The notes below the pieces were generated by a model that was not told the origin of the DNA, searched no databases, and saw only the letters and a list, made by a program, of their open reading frames with translations. The position numbers were made by a program, and so were the translations under genes. A DNA stretch of 64,000 bases, from positions 33,845 through 97,844 of the forward strand of contig DAOULY010000014.1 of NCBI GenBank assembly GCA_034414595.1, given 5' to 3'. This stretch comes from DAOULY01 sp034414595. GTDB lineage: Bacteria; Chloroflexota; Dehalococcoidia; SZUA-161; JAUWZY01. Every line of letters starts with the position of its first letter. Positions within the stretch are counted from its first letter, which is position 1. Positions 7,138 to 16,334 of this stretch are shown piece by piece.

Positions 7138-9190
7138 CTTCATTCCGACTATCTGTCCTTATTGCGGCACCGGGTGTGGCCTGTTGCTGGTGGCCAAGGA
7201 CGGTCTCGTGGTCGACACTCTACCCTGGGCTAGACATCCCATTAGCGAGGGCAGACTGTGCATCAAGGGCTGGAACGTCCACGAGTTCATCCATCACCAA
7301 GATCGGCTGACCAAGCCGCTGATAAAGGACGGCGGGGCATTTCGCGAGGCAAGCTGGGACGAAGCCCTGAGCCTGGTGGCGAGCAAACTGGGACAAACCA
7401 AGAGCGCACACGGGCCTGACGCCATAGCTCTGCTTTCTTCGGCCAAGTGCACCAATGAGGAAAACTACTTGGTGCAGAAGTTGGCCCGTGCCGTCATCGG
7501 GACTAACAATGTAGATCATTGCGCTCGTCTCTGACATGCCCCTACGGTGACCGGTCTGGTCGCCTCGTTCGGCAGCGGAGCGATGACCAACTCGGTGGCG
7601 GACATCGCCGAGGCCGATTGTGTCTTCATCATCGGCTCTGACACCTCCGCGCAGCATCCTCTGATCGCAACCAGAGTGGTGATGGCCAAGGAAAAGGGGG
7701 CCAAGCTCATCGTCGCTGACCCCAGGCGCATCCATCTCTGCAATTTGGCAGATGTCCATCTGGCACTGCGGCCCGGCACTGAGGTAGCTCTGCTCAATGG
7801 AATGATGAAGGCCATCATCGACAATGGGCTCCAGGATACCAAGTTCATCGAGGAGAGAACCGAGGGCTTCGAGCAATTGGTGGAGTTGCTCAAGGATTAT
7901 TCTCTGGATCAGGCCGAGATGATCACCGGGGTGCCGGCAAAGGATATTGAGCAGGCGGCCCTGTTCTATGCTCAGGCGGAGGCAAGCACTATTCTCTATG
8001 CCATGGGTATAACCCAACATACCACCGGCACCGATAACGTCATGTCGGTTGCCAATCTGGCGATGCTTACTGGCAACGTTGGCAGGCCGGGTACCGGGGT
8101 GAATCCGTTGCGAGGGCAAAACAATGTCCAGGGTGCCTGTGATATGGGGGCTTTGCCCAATGTGTTGCCCGGCTATCAAGCGGTAACTGACGCGGAGAAA
8201 AGGTCTAAGGTAGCAGGGGTGTGGGACCTGGACCAGCTTCCGGAAAAAGCAGGTTTGACCGTGGTCGAGATGATGGACGCTGCTTGTCAGGGAAATCTGA
8301 AGGCTATGTACATCGTCGGAGAGAACCCGATGGTGTCTGATCCTGACCTAGGCCATGTGCAGCAGGGCCTGGAGAGCCTCGATTTCCTTGTGGTGCAAGA
8401 CGTCTTCCTGAGCGAGACAGCGAAGCTGGCCGATGTCATTCTCCCCACTGCCTGTTGGGCTGAAAGGGAAGGCACCTTCACCAACACCGATAGGAGAGTG
8501 CAGCTAATCAGAAAAGCAGCGGAGCCACCAGGAGAGGCCAGGACAGACTGGCAAATTGTATGTCAGCTGGCTGAGGCTATGGGCGCTGGAAAGCTATTTC
8601 AGTTCAGTTCCCCGAGTGAGGTGTTCGAGGAGATTAGAAAGGTCACTCCACAATATGCTGGGATGAGCTATGAACGGCTAAACCAACCCGATGGACTGCA
8701 GTGGCCGTGTCCCGATGAAAGCCATCCGGGGACTCCTATTTTACACACACAGCAGTTCAGTCGGGGCAGAGGGAAATTCAACGCTGTGGCTTATAGAGAG
8801 CCAGCAGAGCAGCCAGATGACCAGTATCCCTATCTGCTGACCACAGGGCGGGTTATGGCTCACTTTCACACCGGCACTATGACTCGTCGGTCACCTGCAT
8901 TGAATAGCGAATTTCCCGAGGGCTTCGTCGAAATCAGTCCCGAGGATGCACAGAAGCTGGGAATAAAGAACAATGATTTGGTACAGGTTGCCTCCCGGAG
9001 AGGGGAGATACAGACCAAAGCCCTGGTCACTGATAGAATCAAGCCGGGCGTAGTTTTCATGCCCTTCCATTTTGCCGAAGGGGCGGCGAATGTATTGACC
9101 AGTTCGGCGCTTGACCCTATAGCCAAGATCCCGGAATTGAAGGTCTGCGCTGTCAGTATCCGAGCGGCCGAGCCAGCAGCAGTCGGCTGA
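7121..9190 (+). CDS. fdhA: formate dehydrogenase alpha subunit, selenocysteine-containing
   Basis: Molybdopterin (Mo or W) formate dehydrogenase catalytic subunit, 689 residues when the TGA at 7532-7534 is read as selenocysteine. The context DHCARL-U-HAPTVTG is the classical Fdh active site, and the downstream frame continues unbroken to 9190. N-terminal CPYCGTGCG with a later Cys (CIKGW) holds a [4Fe-4S] cluster. The C-terminal molybdopterin-dinucleotide domain has YLLTTGRVMAHFHTGTMTRRSP. GTG 7121 overlaps the preceding Fe-S gene. In an acetyl-CoA pathway organism it would reduce CO2 to formate or run in reverse. The MvhD-like and FrhB-like partners suggest electrons exchange with ferredoxin or NAD(P)H. 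A gene caller that ignores Sec would split it into two pieces (7121-7534 and 7547-9190). Confidence 0.96.
7532..7574 (+). promoter_or_regulatory. bacterial SECIS element with Sec UGA codon
   Basis: Immediately after the UGA (7532-7534) the mRNA can form a hairpin. The upper stem is GGUGACC (7546-7552) with GGUCGCC (7558-7564), seven pairs including one U-G. The apical loop is GGUCU (7553-7557), the same as in the E. coli fdhF SECIS. A lower stem UGCC (7537-7540) with GGCA (7571-7574) is possible. This is the structure SelB recognises. Confidence 0.9.
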
Positions 9191-9248
9191 CACAGTGCTT
9201 CTCATTCCCTCTCATTACGCTGAGAACTACCGACCTGCTTGGATTGCC

Positions 9249-9278
9249 TTGACAAGCGAAGTGCAAGAAGCTTATTAT
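9249..9278 (+). promoter_or_regulatory. sigma-70-type promoter upstream of rnc-ftsY
   Basis: TTGACA at 9249-9254 and TATTAT at 9273-9278 with an 18-base spacer, ending 20 bases before the rnc start. Strongly resembles the element at 5503-5531. If used, the transcript would be almost leaderless. Confidence 0.55.
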
Positions 9279-9298
9279 AGAGTCGGGTTCCAGTAAAA

Positions 9299-10000
9299 GT
9301 GGCTTCGGCGTCAATCGATTTTACTGCCTTACAGAATGCGCTCGGCATCACTTTCAAGGATACGGCATTACTGCAACAGGCATTAGTCCATCGCTCCTAC
9401 CTGAATGAAACTCCTGGCTTCTCCTTGCCATCAAATGAACGGCTGGAATTCCTCGGTGATGCTTTGCTGGGCTTTGTCGTTGCCGAAGAGCTTTATCAGC
9501 AATTTCCAGACCTCGCCGAAGGAGAGCTGACTAAACTTCGAGCAAACTTGGTGCGCAAGGAAACGCTGGCCTCTTTGGCTCAGACACTGTCACTTGGTGA
9601 CTATCTGTACCTGGGTCAGGGAGAAGAGAGGAGTGGGGGCCGCCGTCGAGGGAGCAATCTTAGCCATGTCGTAGAAGCTGTCATAGGTGCTGTCCTTATT
9701 GACCAAGGCTTTGCTGTGGCCAAGGATTTCGTATTGCGGCTGATTAATAAAGTGCCTGAGAAAATGGTGGCTGAGGAATTGATAGGAGATCACAAATCGA
9801 GGTTGCAAGAATTGGTGCAAGCGGAGCGGCGAATGCTGCCTGCATATCGGGTCGTTGCCTCAGAGGGTCCGCCTCATGACAAGGTGTTCACGGTGGAGGT
9901 CGTGGTTGATAACGAGGTGCTAGGTCGAGGCTCGGGCAAGGGAAAGCGAACTGCCGAACAAGAAGCTGCTCGCTCGGCACTGGAGCACTGGGAAAAGTGA
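9299..10000 (+). CDS. rnc: ribonuclease III
   Basis: Cleaves double-stranded RNA during rRNA and mRNA processing. 233 residues, normal length. The RNase III signature NERLEFLGDALLGFVVAEEL lies near residues 45-64. GSNLSHVVEAVIGAVLIDQG carries the second catalytic Glu. A C-terminal double-stranded RNA-binding domain runs from about 157 (DHKSRLQELVQ... GKGKRTAEQEAARSAL). GTG 9299 is the start; no better one is seen. The last four bases overlap the ftsY start. Confidence 0.95.
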   Translation: MASASIDFTALQNALGITFKDTALLQQALVHRSYLNETPGFSLPSNERLEFLGDALLGFVVAEELYQQFPDLAEGELTKLRANLVRKETLASLAQTLSLGDYLYLGQGEERSGGRRRGSNLSHVVEAVIGAVLIDQGFAVAKDFVLRLINKVPEKMVAEELIGDHKSRLQELVQAERRMLPAYRVVASEGPPHDKVFTVEVVVDNEVLGRGSGKGKRTAEQEAARSALEHWEK

Positions 10001-10917
10001 GTTCTGCCATGTTGAGTTCTGTGAAGAGGACAGAGGATGCATTAAAGTCTACCCGTGAGACTTGGTTTAAGAAGGTGACAGGCCTTTTTCAGCGTTCTCA
10101 TTTGGATGAGGAGCTATGGATTGAGCTCGAGGAACTCCTCATTTCGGCTGATGTTGGCGTGAGCACCACAGATAGACTCATCGCAGCGGTCAGAGAGCGA
10201 GTCGCGAAGGAGCGGATCAAAGAGGCAGATCGAGCTCGAGCTGCATTGAGACAGGAGATAGTAAACATCCTGAGCGTTGATGGCGAGAAGCGCTTTGCCT
10301 CAGCAAATGGACTTTGCGTGGTTCTGGTAATTGGGGTCAATGGGGTGGGCAAGACGACAAGCATTGCCAAGCTTGCTAATCAGCTAAAGGGACAAGGTAA
10401 GAAGGTGTTATTGGCCGCCGGCGATACCTTCAGGGCGGCAGCCATTGACCAGCTCAAGCTTTGGGGAGACCATATCGGCATTGATGTCATCGCCCATCAA
10501 CCTGGCAGTGATCCCGGGGCGGTGGTGTTCGATGCCATCACTGCGGCTGGTAAGAGGGAGACGGATTTCCTTATTGTGGATACAGCAGGCCGCCTGCATA
10601 CCAAGTTCAATTTGATGGAGGAACTCAAGAAGATAAAGCGGGTGGTGACCAAGACTGATATCGAACCGACGGTTCTCCTGGTTATCGATGCCACTACAGG
10701 GCAGAATGGGCTGAGCCAGGCAAGGTATTTCACCGAGGCAGTGGAGGTTGATGGCATCTTCTTGGCCAAGCTGGATAGTACTGCCAAAGGGGGCATAGTT
10801 CTGGCTATCTGCGACCAGTTGCGGATACCAATACTTTTCCTGGGCACTGGACAGGAGTTGGAACACCTATCTCAGTTCCGGGCCGAGGAGTTTGCCGAAG
10901 GCCTGCTTTCATCTTGA
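9997..10917 (+). CDS. ftsY: signal recognition particle receptor FtsY
   Basis: GTPase that docks SRP-ribosome complexes at the membrane. 306 residues: a short N domain and the NG GTPase without the long acidic A domain of E. coli, as in many bacteria. Motifs: GVNGVGKTTSIAKLA (P-loop), GDTFRAAAIDQL, DTAGRLHTKFNLM, TKLDSTAKGG-like LAKLDSTAKGGI and FLGTGQELEHL. GTG 9997 overlaps rnc by 4 bases, a typical translational coupling. Confidence 0.95.
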   Translation: MSSAMLSSVKRTEDALKSTRETWFKKVTGLFQRSHLDEELWIELEELLISADVGVSTTDRLIAAVRERVAKERIKEADRARAALRQEIVNILSVDGEKRFASANGLCVVLVIGVNGVGKTTSIAKLANQLKGQGKKVLLAAGDTFRAAAIDQLKLWGDHIGIDVIAHQPGSDPGAVVFDAITAAGKRETDFLIVDTAGRLHTKFNLMEELKKIKRVVTKTDIEPTVLLVIDATTGQNGLSQARYFTEAVEVDGIFLAKLDSTAKGGIVLAICDQLRIPILFLGTGQELEHLSQFRAEEFAEGLLSS

Positions 10918-10968
10918 CCGATAATCAAGTTGGAGAAGGCAACTCTGATCGAAGGAGGGTGAGCACCT

Positions 10969-11412
10969 ATGGTTGAGGCAGTGATGTCGGATGAAGAGAA
11001 GAGAAGCGGCCTGATCCCCATGTTGCAACGGGTCCAAGCAGAGAGGGGCTACCTGTCCGAGGAGTCGATTCGGGAGATCGGTGAGGCTATAGGCATGTCG
11101 CCAAACAGGGTGTTTGGTGTAGCTACCTTCTATGCTCAATTCCGCTTTGTACCTCAAGGGAAGCACATGTGTAGAGTTTGCATGGGCACAGCCTGCCATG
11201 TGAGAGGTGCCGAGCGCGTATTAGAAGCAATTAGTCTGCGGCTTGGCATTGAGGATGGGGAAACTACACCTGATTTGGAGTATTCTTTGGAAACTGTTGC
11301 CTGCCTCGGTGCCTGCTCCCTGGCACCTGCAATAGTAATAGACGAAGAAGTCCATGGTCAGATGACTGCAAAGAAGGTAGCTGAGGTACTCGGCGGTAGC
11401 ACGGAGGAATAG
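10969..11412 (+). CDS. NADH dehydrogenase subunit E-like [2Fe-2S] protein (NuoE/HndA/HymA type)
   Basis: Thioredoxin-fold [2Fe-2S] protein of 147 residues that shuttles electrons in NAD-linked hydrogenases, formate dehydrogenases and complex I. Cluster ligands are C71, C76, C112 and C116 (CMGTAC and CLGAC), with an extra C68. Start ATG 10969 with GGAGGGTGA just upstream. It is followed by NuoF- and NuoG-like genes 2 and 6 bases apart, so it is the first gene of a five-gene flavoprotein operon. No [FeFe]-hydrogenase gene is in this window, so the partner may be the nearby Fdh, which is an inference. Confidence 0.92.
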   Translation: MVEAVMSDEEKRSGLIPMLQRVQAERGYLSEESIREIGEAIGMSPNRVFGVATFYAQFRFVPQGKHMCRVCMGTACHVRGAERVLEAISLRLGIEDGETTPDLEYSLETVACLGACSLAPAIVIDEEVHGQMTAKKVAEVLGGSTEE

Positions 11413-11414
11413 AG

Positions 11415-13256
11415 ATGACACTTTCCAATAATCAGGGCTTAGTGCTGGTCTGTCAAGGGACAGGATGCCTATCCTCGAAATCAGATAAAATTCAGGCGGC
11501 ATTAGAGGCAGAGATAGCACAATGGGGACTTCAGGATAGGTTTAAGGTGAAGTTCACCGGATGTCACGGCTTTTGTGAACAGGGCCCCTTGATCCACATC
11601 GAGCCTGAGGGTATCCTATATACCCATGTTTCTGTGCAGGATGCGCCGGAGATCGTCCAATCCCACCTGCGTGACGGGAAACCCGTGGAGAGGCTGTTTT
11701 ATCACGATCCGGTTACCGGTGCTTCTATACCATATCATCGTGACATAGAGTTCTACAATCGGCAGCAGCGCGTAGTCCTGCGTAATTGCGGCAATATCGA
11801 TCCTGAAGACATAGATGACTACATCGCCACCGGCGGCTACCAAGCGCTGAGGAAGGCCCTTTTCGAGATGACGCCGGAACAAGTGATCGAGGAGGTCAAG
11901 CGTTCTGGACTGCGAGGGCGAGGTGGCGCGGGCTTCCCCACGGGCAGGAAATGGGAGGGGGCACGCAAAGCAACAGGGGAGCCCAAGTATGTTGTGTGCA
12001 ATGGCGATGAAGGCGACCCCGGGGCGTTTATGAACCGCTCCCTCTTGGAAGGAGACCCCCACGCCGTCGTCGAGGGCATGGCCATAGCTGGCTATGCCAT
12101 TGGCACTTCTCATGGGTATATTTACGTTCGGGCGGAGTATCCCCTGGCGGTCAAACGCCTTCAGATAGCGCTCAAGCGGGCAGAGGAACGCAACTTCCTC
12201 GGCAGCAATATCTTAGGCAGCGGCTTCGACTTCCGGCTCAAGATCATGCAAGGGGCCGGCGCCTTCGTCTGCGGGGAGGCCAGTGCCCTGATGTATTCCA
12301 TCGAGGGTAAGAGAGGCATGCCTCGGGTTAAACCACCACGCTCGATTGAGGCCGGGCTTTGGGCCAAGCCAACCTCGCTGAACAACGTGGAGACCTTCGC
12401 TGACGTCCCTTTGATTATCAGCAAAGGGGCTGACTGGTATGCTAGCATGGGCACAGAGACGAGTAAGGGGAGCAAGACCTTCTCTCTGGTGGGCAAGATA
12501 AAGCGCACCGGGCTCATTGAGGTCCCTATGGGCATAACCGTGCGTGAGATCATTTTTAACATCGGCGGCGGGATATTAAACGACAAGGAGTTCAAGGCGG
12601 TGCAGACCGGTGGGCCGTCAGGTGGCTGTATCCCGGCCAGCCTCTTGGACCTCCCTGTTGATTATGAGTCGTTGATTGAAGCGGGTTCCATGATGGGCTC
12701 TGGTGGCATGATAGTGGTGGATGAAGATACCTGCATGGTCAATCTTGCACAGTATTTCACCGCCTTCTGCAGGAGGGAGTCCTGTGGCAAGTGCACTGCC
12801 TGCCGCGAGGGGAATGAACAGATGCTCAATATCCTGGAGCGGATAACGCGAGGTGAAGGAAAAGAAGGGGACATCGAACTTCTCCAGGACCTCGGTGAGA
12901 CCATTATCGCTGGTTCACTTTGTGGCTTGGGCCAGTCAGCGCCAAATCCTGTCCTGAGCACTATCCGCCATTTTCGCCACGAATACGAGGCACATATCTA
13001 TGAAAAACGCTGCCCTGCCTTGGTGTGCAAGGATCTGATCTCATACTATATCGATCCTGACAAGTGCCAAGCCTGCATGATCTGCGCCAGGAATTGTCCT
13101 ACCGATGCTATCATCGGGGCCAAGAAGACAGTACATGTCATAGAACAGGAGAAGTGCATCAAGTGTGGTACCTGCCTTGATGTGTGCCCACCGAAATTCA
13201 GTGCTGTGGTCAAACTCTCCGGAGAGCGTGTCCCAGCTCCTGTAGGAAGTGAGTAG
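11415..13256 (+). CDS. NADH-binding flavoprotein (NuoF/HndC/HymB type)
   Basis: FMN- and NAD(H)-binding subunit, 613 residues. Order of parts: N-terminal thioredoxin-like [2Fe-2S] domain (C residues in CQGTGC and FTGCHGFCEQGP, residues 1-100), the NADH/FMN fold with GRGGAGFPTGRKWEGAR (about 170), the SLBB-type segment, ESCGKCTACREGNEQML (about 455-470) for a [4Fe-4S] cluster, and a C-terminal two-cluster ferredoxin (CQACMICARNCP and CIKCGTCLDVCPP, about 550-600). This long form is the type found in electron-bifurcating HydABC and NADP-reducing Hnd complexes, not the shorter complex I NuoF. Confidence 0.94.
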   Translation: MTLSNNQGLVLVCQGTGCLSSKSDKIQAALEAEIAQWGLQDRFKVKFTGCHGFCEQGPLIHIEPEGILYTHVSVQDAPEIVQSHLRDGKPVERLFYHDPVTGASIPYHRDIEFYNRQQRVVLRNCGNIDPEDIDDYIATGGYQALRKALFEMTPEQVIEEVKRSGLRGRGGAGFPTGRKWEGARKATGEPKYVVCNGDEGDPGAFMNRSLLEGDPHAVVEGMAIAGYAIGTSHGYIYVRAEYPLAVKRLQIALKRAEERNFLGSNILGSGFDFRLKIMQGAGAFVCGEASALMYSIEGKRGMPRVKPPRSIEAGLWAKPTSLNNVETFADVPLIISKGADWYASMGTETSKGSKTFSLVGKIKRTGLIEVPMGITVREIIFNIGGGILNDKEFKAVQTGGPSGGCIPASLLDLPVDYESLIEAGSMMGSGGMIVVDEDTCMVNLAQYFTAFCRRESCGKCTACREGNEQMLNILERITRGEGKEGDIELLQDLGETIIAGSLCGLGQSAPNPVLSTIRHFRHEYEAHIYEKRCPALVCKDLISYYIDPDKCQACMICARNCPTDAIIGAKKTVHVIEQEKCIKCGTCLDVCPPKFSAVVKLSGERVPAPVGSE

Positions 13257-13262
13257 CATAAA

Positions 13263-15467
13263 ATGGAAACGGTTGCTATCACCATAAACGACATGGAGGT
13301 TGAGGCCAGGAAGGGCAGCAAGATCTTAGAGGCAGCCATAGAAGCGGGCATATATATCCCCAATCTTTGTTACCTTCGTGGCCTGAGGCTACCCACGGGT
13401 GCCTGCCGGCTCTGTTTTGTTGAGGTTGAGGGATGGCGTGAGCCAGCGACATCGTGCACCGAGACGGTGCGGGAGGGAATGAAAATCCGGACCGATTCTC
13501 CCGCGGTGTTGAAGCTGCAACGTAGGATGCTGGAACTGCTCCTCACCAAACATCCCCATTGGTGTCTTACATGCAACAGGACGGATCTTTGCCAGAACTT
13601 TGATATCTGCCTGAGAACTGTTGCGGTGGAGGAGCGTTGTGTTCTCTGCCCCAAGAACGGACGCTGTGAGCTGCAAAAGGTAGTGCTACATATCGGACTT
13701 GAGGAAGTCAGGCTTCCCTATACCTATAGAAGTCTCCCCGTTCTCACAGACAATCCTTTCTTTGACCGAAATTATAATTTGTGTATCTATTGTGGGCGCT
13801 GTGTCAGGGTGTGCAATGAGGTGATCGGCGCTGAGGCTATCGATTTCACCCATCGGGGTGGTGAGGTCAATGTAGGCACTGCCTTTGGCCAGACGCTTAG
13901 GGATGCAGGCTGTCGCTTCGATGGTTCCTGTGTCGAGGTCTGTCCCACTGGCGCCTTGATTGAGCGGGTCGACAAGTGGCACCCCCGGGCTGACAGAGAA
14001 GCCGCTTTAGTCCCCTGCCACGGTGCCTGTCCTGCTGGCATAGATGTGCCCCGCTACGTGCGCCTGATCGGAGAAGGAAAACCGGCTGAGGCATTGGCTG
14101 TGATCCGGGAGAAGGTCCCCTTCCCCGGTGTTCTGGGAAGGGTCTGTTTGCATCCCTGTGAGGCCCAGTGCCGTCGTGGCCAGTTGAATGACTCTATCGC
14201 TATCAGGCTGTTGAAGCGCTTCGCCGCAGAGCATGATACTGGCCTCTGGAGGCAGAGTTCGAAAGTGGCTCCTGCCACTGGCAAGCGCGTGGCCGTAGTA
14301 GGCTCCGGGCCTGCCGGTCTCACAGCAGCCTATTACCTAGCAAAGCAGGGGCATTCTGTCACTGTGTTTGAGGCCCTGCCCGAGCCCGGGGGCATGATGC
14401 GGGTAGGTAACCCCGAATACCGACTCCCTAAAGCGGTCCTTGACGCTGAGATCGAAGTGATTAAGGAGCGTGGTGTTGACATAAAGACTAACACCAGGAT
14501 TGAGTCCCTGGATGAGCTCTTCGGCCAGGGCTATAATGCCATCTTCGTGGCCCTGGGCGCGCATCAGGGCTCCAAGCTCGCGATTCCCGGAGAGGACTTG
14601 CCCGGCGTCATCGATGCCATCACCTTACTGCGTGAGGTGACTCTGGGACAACAGGTGAGGATCGGACAGAGGGTTGCGGTGGTGGGCGGTGCCAATTCCG
14701 CTTTGATTGCCGCCCGCACAGCCCTGCGCCTGGGTGCTAAAGAGGCCACCGTTCTCTATGAGAATGTCAGGGATGAGATATCGGCGAGCTCAGAGGAGGT
14801 CGAGGAAGCGCTCCAGGAAGGGGTGAAGATCGTTGATCTCATTGCCCCAACTCGGATTGCCCAAGGGAACGGGGCGCTACGGGTGGAATGCATTCGTATG
14901 AGGCTCAGCGAGCCTGACGCCAGCGGGCGCAGGCACTCGGAGCCAATTGTAGGAAGCGATACCACCTTCGAGGTTGACAACCTGATCGCGGCCGTGGGTC
15001 GGGCTCCCGAGATCCCGGCTCAACTTGGCCTCACCCTGGATCGCGACGGCAGGATACAGGCAGCCTCCGAGACCATGGGCACCAGCAGAGAGGGCGTGTT
15101 CGCCGGTGGTGATGTTGCCACCAGCCCGGCCTCGGTCATTGAAGCCATCGCTGCGGGAAGGAAGGCAGCGGCTTCCATAGACAGGTACCTAGGGGGCGAT
15201 GGAGATATTGAAGAGGTGCTGATACCTAGGCAGAAGCCGAACTATTGGCTGGGGCATGCCAATGGATTTGCCGACCGCACTCGGCCCCAGGTGCCCACCC
15301 TGGCCTCGGAGCAGAGGCTCAGCGGCTTCGCCGAGGTTGAGCTCGGCTTCAATGAGGAAATGGCCATAGCAGAGGCCAAAAGATGTTTCCAGTGCGACTT
15401 GAGGCTTTACATCAGCGAGGAGATGTTGCTCCCTGTTGAACTCAAGTTGCCACGACTAGAACGCTGA
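13263..15467 (+). CDS. NuoG-like iron-sulfur protein fused to a GltD-type FAD/NAD domain
   Basis: A 734-residue fusion. The N-terminal part is NuoG/HymC-like: a [2Fe-2S] plant-type ferredoxin (C36, C48, C51, C65), a His-Cys cluster (H97 or H99, C101, C104, C110), then a ferredoxin segment with CIYCGRCVRVCNEV and CVEVCPTGAL (about 175-235). From about residue 250 it becomes a glutamate-synthase-small-subunit-like flavoprotein (GACPAGIDVPRYV, CLHPCEAQCRRG, GSGPAGLTAAYYLAKQG, VVGGANSALIAARTALRLGA, FAGGDVATSPASV). The GltD-type half usually binds FAD and NAD(P)H. The fusion puts all clusters of a small complex into one chain beside NuoE, NuoF and Nfn partners. It probably transfers electrons between NAD(P)H and ferredoxin or formate dehydrogenase. 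Confidence 0.9.
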   Translation: METVAITINDMEVEARKGSKILEAAIEAGIYIPNLCYLRGLRLPTGACRLCFVEVEGWREPATSCTETVREGMKIRTDSPAVLKLQRRMLELLLTKHPHWCLTCNRTDLCQNFDICLRTVAVEERCVLCPKNGRCELQKVVLHIGLEEVRLPYTYRSLPVLTDNPFFDRNYNLCIYCGRCVRVCNEVIGAEAIDFTHRGGEVNVGTAFGQTLRDAGCRFDGSCVEVCPTGALIERVDKWHPRADREAALVPCHGACPAGIDVPRYVRLIGEGKPAEALAVIREKVPFPGVLGRVCLHPCEAQCRRGQLNDSIAIRLLKRFAAEHDTGLWRQSSKVAPATGKRVAVVGSGPAGLTAAYYLAKQGHSVTVFEALPEPGGMMRVGNPEYRLPKAVLDAEIEVIKERGVDIKTNTRIESLDELFGQGYNAIFVALGAHQGSKLAIPGEDLPGVIDAITLLREVTLGQQVRIGQRVAVVGGANSALIAARTALRLGAKEATVLYENVRDEISASSEEVEEALQEGVKIVDLIAPTRIAQGNGALRVECIRMRLSEPDASGRRHSEPIVGSDTTFEVDNLIAAVGRAPEIPAQLGLTLDRDGRIQAASETMGTSREGVFAGGDVATSPASVIEAIAAGRKAAASIDRYLGGDGDIEEVLIPRQKPNYWLGHANGFADRTRPQVPTLASEQRLSGFAEVELGFNEEMAIAEAKRCFQCDLRLYISEEMLLPVELKLPRLER

Positions 15468-15476
15468 GGAGGACCA

Positions 15477-16334
15477 TTGTATCGCATCTTAGACAGGCAA
15501 GACCTGACCCCCGATATCTATATGATGAGGGTTGAGGCCCCGGCAGTGGCCAGTAAAGCTCAGCCGGGCCAGTTCATCGTAATCCGAGTCGATGAAACAG
15601 GGGAGCGCATCCCACTCACCATCGCCGACTGGGATCGGGAGGAGGGGAGCATTACCATTGTGGTTATGGCTGTGGGCACCACCACCCACAAGTTAGCCTG
15701 TTTGAAAGCTGGCGATAGCATTCTGAACTTCGCTGGCCCTCTGGGTCGCCCCACAGAGATCGAAAACTTCGGCACTGTGATCTTCGTTGCCGGTGGCGTT
15801 GGCGCTGCTCCCATATTTCCCATAGCTCGGGCTATCAGGGAGGTGGGAAACAAGTGCATTACCATTCTGGGAGCACGAAGTAAAGACTTGCTGTTCTGGG
15901 AGGACCGCCTGGGTAGCGTTAGCGATGAGCTGATAGTGACCACCGATGATGGTTCATACGGCCGTGAGGGGGTGGTCACAGTGCCACTAAAAGAGTTGCT
16001 TGAAAGTGGCCTCAAGGCTGACTGCGTCTTTGCCATCGGGCCTGCGGTGATGATGAAGTTCTGCTCTCTTACCACCCTGCCCTTCGGGGTCAAGACCATC
16101 GTCAGCTTGAACTCGATCATGGTCGATGGCACCGGGATGTGTGGCTGCTGCCGGGTATCTGTAGCTGGCGAGACCAAGTTTGCCTGCGTCGACGGTCCTG
16201 ACTTCGATGGCCACCAGGTTGACTGGGATTTACTGATGGCACGCCAAGCTGTGTACCTGGATGAGGAGAAGCAATCCTTCGCCCACTGGGAGGGCCATCA
16301 TAAATGCTTGATAGGACTTGAGGACCATGGCTGA
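15477..16334 (+). CDS. NfnA/SudB-like ferredoxin-NAD(P)+ oxidoreductase subunit
   Basis: A 285-residue FAD/[2Fe-2S]/NAD-binding protein of the dihydroorotate-dehydrogenase electron-transfer family. Visible: PGQFIVIRVDETGERIPLTI (FAD binding), FVAGGVGAAPIFPIAR (NAD binding) and the C-terminal cluster MCGCCRVSV...FACVDGP with four cysteines. It is the small subunit of NADH-dependent reduced ferredoxin:NADP oxidoreductase (Nfn) or sulfide dehydrogenase. TTG at 15477 is taken as start, with GAGGAGG 6 bases upstream. The next gene overlaps its end, as nfnA and nfnB usually do. Confidence 0.9.
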   Translation: MYRILDRQDLTPDIYMMRVEAPAVASKAQPGQFIVIRVDETGERIPLTIADWDREEGSITIVVMAVGTTTHKLACLKAGDSILNFAGPLGRPTEIENFGTVIFVAGGVGAAPIFPIARAIREVGNKCITILGARSKDLLFWEDRLGSVSDELIVTTDDGSYGREGVVTVPLKELLESGLKADCVFAIGPAVMMKFCSLTTLPFGVKTIVSLNSIMVDGTGMCGCCRVSVAGETKFACVDGPDFDGHQVDWDLLMARQAVYLDEEKQSFAHWEGHHKCLIGLEDHG

